This document shows positions 60,830 through 64,000 of a stretch of DNA of 64,000 bases, one piece after another. The translations under genes were made by a program, and so were the position numbers. Positions within the stretch are counted from its first letter, which is position 1, and each line of letters opens with the position of its first letter. The notes under the pieces were generated by a model that was given only the letters and a program-made list of their open reading frames with translations, was not told the DNA's origin and did no database searches. The stretch comes from Thermoleophilaceae bacterium (GTDB lineage Bacteria > Actinomycetota > Thermoleophilia > Solirubrobacterales > Thermoleophilaceae): contig JAUJNF010000003.1 of assembly GCA_030446485.1 (NCBI GenBank), positions 1-64,000 on the forward strand. Reading direction: 5' to 3'.

Positions 60830-61608
60830 GCGATGTGACGGTCGACATCGAGCTTCTGCGTTCGGAGATCGAGAAGACCTACACCGAGGTCTCGACCGAG
60901 CCGGCCAAGGACTTCATCTTCCCGACGGGGCGCTCGTGGGCCGAGGATCTCGGCTATCCGCAGCCGGAGCTGTCGCGTGTGCCGGAGGCAACAGTTGAGA
61001 GCTTCGCCGGCGTCGCGAACCCGTACTCGCTCGGCCGGATCGAGGAGAGCGCGAGCGTGCTCGACCTCGGCTGCGGCGCCGGCACGGACCTCCTGATCGC
61101 GGCGCAGATGGTGGGTTCCTCCGGGCGCGTCGTCGGCGTGGACATGACGAAGTCGATGCTCGAGCGGGCGTGTTCGAGCGCAGCCGAGATGGGACTGTCG
61201 AACGTCGAGCTGCATGAGAGCCTGATCGAGTCGCTTCCGGTTCCCGACGCGTCGATCGACGTCGTGATCTCGAACGGCGTGATCGACCTGGTCCCGGACA
61301 AGGACGCTGTCTTCGACGAGATCGATCGAGTGCTTCGGCCTGGAGGACGTCTCCAGATCGCCGACGTCGTCATCCACACCGAAGTCTCCGAGGACGCGCG
61401 CGACCGCATCGACCTCTGGACCGGGTGAATCGCCGGAGCTCTCCTGGAAGGAGAGCACGCGCGGCAGTTGGTCGCACGCGGCTACGTCCAGATCGAGCAG
61501 GGTGCCCTGGTGGATACGTACGCTGGTTCCACCTTCGAGGACACCCGACGCAAGGCCAGGAAGTTCGGCGCGATGGGATCGACGGTCCGCGCCACCAAGC
61601 GACGCTAG
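60826..61608 (+). CDS. ArsM-like SAM methyltransferase, probable selenoprotein (in-frame TGA at codon 201)
   Basis: Class I methyltransferase. Residues 1-200 read in one frame: AEDLGYPQPELSRVPEATVE, SFAGVANPYSLG, SVLDLGCGAGTDLLIAAQMV (SAM loop), RVVGVDMTKSMLERACSSAA and SIDVVISNGVIDLVPDKDAV, then LRPGGRLQIADVVI. Codon 201 is TGA (61426-61428). The same frame then continues IAGALLEGEHARQLVARGYV and ends FGAMGSTVRATKRR at TAG 61606-61608. In ArsM enzymes this place reads W-x-G-C-L-A-G-A-L; here it is WTG-stop-IAGAL. So selenocysteine probably replaces the conserved, arsenic-binding Cys. A hairpin follows the TGA. The first ArsM Cys (SNCVINL) is Gly here. Alternatives: nonsense mutation or sequence error (TGC). 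Last gene of the ArsR-rhodanese operon. Confidence 0.72.
61426..61458 (+). promoter_or_regulatory. Candidate bacterial SECIS element after the in-frame TGA
   Basis: TGA (61426-61428), 9 nt, then a perfect 7-bp stem GCTCTCC-TGGAA-GGAGAGC (61438-61456). The apical loop begins 16 nt after the TGA and holds G residues at its second and third positions. Bacterial SECIS hairpins lie inside the coding sequence with the loop about 16-37 nt after UGA and a G early in the loop. The stem can be extended by one pair beyond an A-A mismatch (61436 with 61458). Confidence 0.6.
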
Positions 61609-61756
61609 AGCTGTCGGCCGCCACGCTGTGGGCCGTGCCACGAGCGCAGCCCGGCAGCGTTCTCGCCAGCCGCTCGCCCAGAGGCCAAGCGGGGGCGGGA
61701 ACCCTTACCCGCGGAGGAGTTCGTCTGACGACGTGACCAGCCAGCCGAGGGCGCTC
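61609..61756. other. Gap after the methyltransferase, no gene recognised
   Basis: This stretch precedes repeat D. I see no conserved coding frame and no strong terminator. The gap runs on through repeat D to 61989. Confidence 0.5.
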
Positions 61757-61843
61757 AAGCAAGCAGCCCTACCGATGGAGACGGTGGGACGCTACTTGAA
61801 CCCCTCAGGGCCGCTGAAAGCCCTCTTAGCCCGAACGGAGTGA
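61757..61843 (+). repeat. METVGRY repeat, copy D
   Basis: CAAGCAGCC-like box, then the core ATGGAGACGGTGGGACGCTA from 61775, then CTTGAACCCCTCAGGGCCG. It reads METVGRYLNPSGPLKALLAR followed by TE and a TGA at 61841-61843. A frame runs into it from upstream without a break. Same orientation as copies A, B and C. Confidence 0.7.
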
Positions 61844-61989
61844 GCCCGCCCCTTGAGCTCGAGCGCCGGCGGGTGGGCTGATGTTCGGGGCTCAGCCGCA
61901 CGCTTGCATTCACGCGAAAGCGAGTGGGGCCGTTACTGGCGTGCGCGCGAAGTCCGGCTGCGAGACCACCGGATAGGTAGCTTTGCTCT

Positions 61990-62307
61990 ATGGCCATCTC
62001 ACTGGATGACTTGCAGGTATTCGAGTCATTCCAAGGTCCGGTTCACGTCCAGCGCAGCGACGGACCCTTCGTCGCACATGGCCAGGCTCGACTTGAGGCC
62101 GGTGTGCCCGCCCAAGCGCTAGCTCCTGCTGACGTCACGCTCGGGATCTACGACGAGATGCGTCGGCTGGAACGCCTGTTGCCGGCGTCCGAGATCACAG
62201 CCGTGCATCCGGCAAACCCGGGGTGGCTCATCACCGTGAGCGACAATATTTCAGCGGCGGAAGGCGACGCGGTCCAGACGCGCGGAGCGACACCGCCGAC
62301 GACGTAG
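61990..62307 (+). CDS. Hypothetical protein
   Basis: 105 residues: MAISLDDLQVFESFQGPVHV, then DGPFVAHGQARLEAGVPAQA, LGIYDEMRRLERLLPASEIT and NPGWLITVSDNISAAEGDAV. No membrane segment and no known motif. Its ribosome site is weak (TAGGTAG). It ends 12 bp before the acetyltransferase. Confidence 0.5.
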   Translation: MAISLDDLQVFESFQGPVHVQRSDGPFVAHGQARLEAGVPAQALAPADVTLGIYDEMRRLERLLPASEITAVHPANPGWLITVSDNISAAEGDAVQTRGATPPTT

Positions 62308-62319
62308 TCGTCCGCACCG

Positions 62320-62808
62320 TTGGCTCGACGGTTCTCGGTGGAACTACGTCCGTATCACGAGTCAGACGAACCAGTATGCCGGGCTTGGTTCGGCGAGACT
62401 GACGCGTTCATGCCTCGGCGGTGGCTAGACGCTGCGGTCCGAGCGAGTCGGCAACCCGACCACCATCTCCTCTTCATGGGATGCGAGAACGGGGAGCCCG
62501 TCAGCGTCGTCTCGGTCTCGCGGGACGTCGTAGGGAACCGCGCGGTTATTTCCCTGCTCGTCGCCCCGGAACGGAGACGCGCGGGCGTGGCGCGCGCCAC
62601 GATGGAGATCGTTCGCGATGCCTTCCCGGACGTCGATGAGTTCGTCGCATATGTCGATCGCGCGAACCTACCGAGCGCCGCCCTGATGAGCAGCCTGCGC
62701 CTCGCGGCCGTCCCGTACCAGGATGCGGAAAAGACGCTGTTTGTATGGCGACGCGGTGGAACGCTGCCGCCGGCCGACTGGGCACCTCCCGAAATTCCTC
62801 GCTACTAA
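62320..62808 (+). CDS. GNAT-family N-acetyltransferase
   Basis: 162 residues, TTG start. Motif: AVISLLVAPERRRAGVARAT (R-R-A-G-V-A for acetyl-CoA), with VELRPYHESDEPVCRAWFGE and MEIVRDAFPDVDEFVAYVDR around it. Similar to amino-acid or antibiotic acetyltransferases, but unspecific. Two other GNATs are in the accessory region (48487, 56748). Confidence 0.82.
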   Translation: MARRFSVELRPYHESDEPVCRAWFGETDAFMPRRWLDAAVRASRQPDHHLLFMGCENGEPVSVVSVSRDVVGNRAVISLLVAPERRRAGVARATMEIVRDAFPDVDEFVAYVDRANLPSAALMSSLRLAAVPYQDAEKTLFVWRRGGTLPPADWAPPEIPRY

Positions 62809-62855
62809 GTGTCAAGGCATGCACTGCGAGCGGCCCGGACAGCCTGCCCTCTCTC

Positions 62856-64000
62856 TCACCCTTGGCCTTCCGGCTCGTCGCCATCATCGAGAACCTTGCG
62901 AAGCCCGAGGAGGTCGTGGCTCATCCGCTGGCAGAGCCCAATGAACGCATCGCGATTCTCCGTTGGGATCTCGCTGTTGTGCTGGCGGACAATGAGCTCG
63001 ACGAAGGCAGTTCCGATGCTCGTAGGAGGGAGTTGAAGGAGATCCTCGGCGACCCACACGGCCATGTCCGACCGACCATTCCAGGACCGGAATCCGAGGG
63101 AGGCCCGGTTCGCGACTACCCAGCAACCAATGCGACCGATCACTTCGGCGATCCACTCCGCTGACGATCCGGACTCTCCGTCCTCGATCTCTCGGATCGC
63201 GGCGTCAAGACGTACGAGCGTGGCCACAGCGTCCGGTGTTCCGTGCCAGTCGGCTCCGGCCCCGTAGCGGCGCGCCGCGGCGACTCCCGCGTCGGCCACC
63301 GCGGAAACAAGGGTCTCGATCGTTTCGCGGTCCTGCTGTCCCGGGAGCTTGCGCGCGATCATGGAGCCAGCGTCGATGACTGCATCGTTGAGCCGACCTT
63401 CATTCTCGCGATCAGCCCGCTGAGCGAGCTCCACGAGTAGCGCAAACAAGGCGCGCGTCGGGTGCTCAAGACGATCTCCGTCAAACCCGTAGACAGCCAC
63501 CGGCGGCGACAGCGACGCGAGGTGTTGCCCGAGCCAGCCGGCCGTCTTCGCCGCAGCGACGGCGTTTCCCGCCGCCATCTGCTCGAGCGCGTCGATCGCC
63601 GCCAGCACTGGACGATGTTCACCGAGGCGACGCTCGGCGAGCGACGAAATGCCCTTGGCCAGACCTTTGGCGGATTCCTCGGACATTGGAACACTGCCGA
63701 CTACCCCAAGAGCTGAACACAGCCGGACCTTGCAGTCCTCCGACCCCTGTCGATGGGCGATCTCCTCAAGAGCCTGTGCATTCGAGACCAGGTGTTGGGC
63801 AGCCGCGGGATCCAAGGATCGACTTTTGAGCTGCCGGCCGACCACCACCAAGGCGCTTCGCCAGGTCCGCATGTTGCCGCTTCTCAGCCCGGCGGCGGCG
63901 GCATCGAACAACATCTCGGAGGGATCCGTCCGGTTGGCACGGAGCAAGACGCGTCGGACGTGCATCCATCGGACGAGCATCGCCCAGCGCGCCTTCCGGA
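62856..64000 (-). CDS. Unknown helical protein, open past the right edge
   Basis: At least 381 codons; an ATG at 63980 exists, but the frame stays open beyond it (RKARWAMLVRWMHVRRVLLR), so the true start is probably outside the window. Mostly helical, with AALGLRSGN-like repeats: VVGRQLKSRSLDPAAAQHLV, SAKGLAKGISSLAERRLGEH, LAAIDALEQMAAGNAVAAAK and LNDAVIDAGSMIARKLPGQQ. Looks like a HEAT or similar repeat scaffold. I do not recognise the family. Confidence 0.6.
   Translation of the reverse strand, partial: RKARWAMLVRWMHVRRVLLRANRTDPSEMLFDAAAAGLRSGNMRTWRSALVVVGRQLKSRSLDPAAAQHLVSNAQALEEIAHRQGSEDCKVRLCSALGVVGSVPMSEESAKGLAKGISSLAERRLGEHRPVLAAIDALEQMAAGNAVAAAKTAGWLGQHLASLSPPVAVYGFDGDRLEHPTRALFALLVELAQRADRENEGRLNDAVIDAGSMIARKLPGQQDRETIETLVSAVADAGVAAARRYGAGADWHGTPDAVATLVRLDAAIREIEDGESGSSAEWIAEVIGRIGCWVVANRASLGFRSWNGRSDMAVWVAEDLLQLPPTSIGTAFVELIVRQHNSEIPTENRDAFIGLCQRMSHDLLGLRKVLDDGDEPEGQG

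Overview
The window is 64 kb of GC-rich, densely packed actinobacterial DNA. GTG starts and 4-bp ATGA/GTGA overlaps are common. A phosphatidylinositol pathway (myo-inositol-phosphate synthase plus a CDP-alcohol phosphotransferase), F420-type nitroreductase-fold proteins, a DUF6458 protein and an actinobacterial-style c-di-AMP riboswitch suggest a soil actinobacterium, most likely of the class Thermoleophilia (Solirubrobacterales/Gaiellales). That placement is inference from gene content. No rRNA, tRNA, CRISPR array or intact insertion sequence was seen.

Layout: 0-3.5 kb holds the start of dnaK, a frameshifted EamA-type permease, an endonuclease III and an alpha/beta hydrolase. 3.5-10.1 kb is an envelope-lipid block (GT-C-like membrane protein, PAP2/Aur1-like enzyme, phosphatidylinositol-phosphate synthase, Ino1, and a GT4 glycosyltransferase fused to a PHP domain). 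10.1-18.6 kb has a UDG-like protein, an RNA uridine methyltransferase, a GH88-type glycosidase, a polysaccharide-related lipoprotein, an EEP nuclease and ornithine carbamoyltransferase. 18.6-25 kb carries a cupredoxin and thiamine genes (thiO-thiS-thiG, later thiE), interrupted by a degraded prophage (terminase and serine recombinase fossils) around two unknown genes. 25.5-31.6 kb is a pyruvate dehydrogenase block (thioesterase, lpd, DsbA-like, pdhA, pdhB, E2). 31.6-45 kb is core metabolism and envelope: GGDEF protein, riboswitch-controlled M23 peptidase, GIDE protein, enolase-superfamily enzyme, S55 peptidase, ArsR, a sigma-70 factor, alanine dehydrogenase, lipB-lipA, rhomboid, D,D-carboxypeptidase. 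45-64 kb is accessory: small enzymes, GNATs, aldo/keto reductase, one-gene regulators each next to a palindromic operator, and four copies of a repeat encoding a conserved peptide beginning METVGRY.

The most exciting locus is at 57.5-61.6 kb. An MFS transporter and an ETHE1-like metallo-beta-lactamase diverge from an ArsR-rhodanese fusion, DUF4395 and an ArsM-like methyltransferase. The methyltransferase frame is interrupted by one TGA exactly where ArsM enzymes have the conserved cysteine of the WxGC(L/I)AGAL motif. The frame stays open and homologous for 59 further codons, and a perfect 7-bp stem with a 5-nt loop starts 9 nt after the TGA. This fits a selenocysteine-containing methyltransferase. 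Several other genes carry single-base frameshifts (the EamA permease, pdhA, a DHFR-like gene), so sequence errors in the assembly must be kept in mind.
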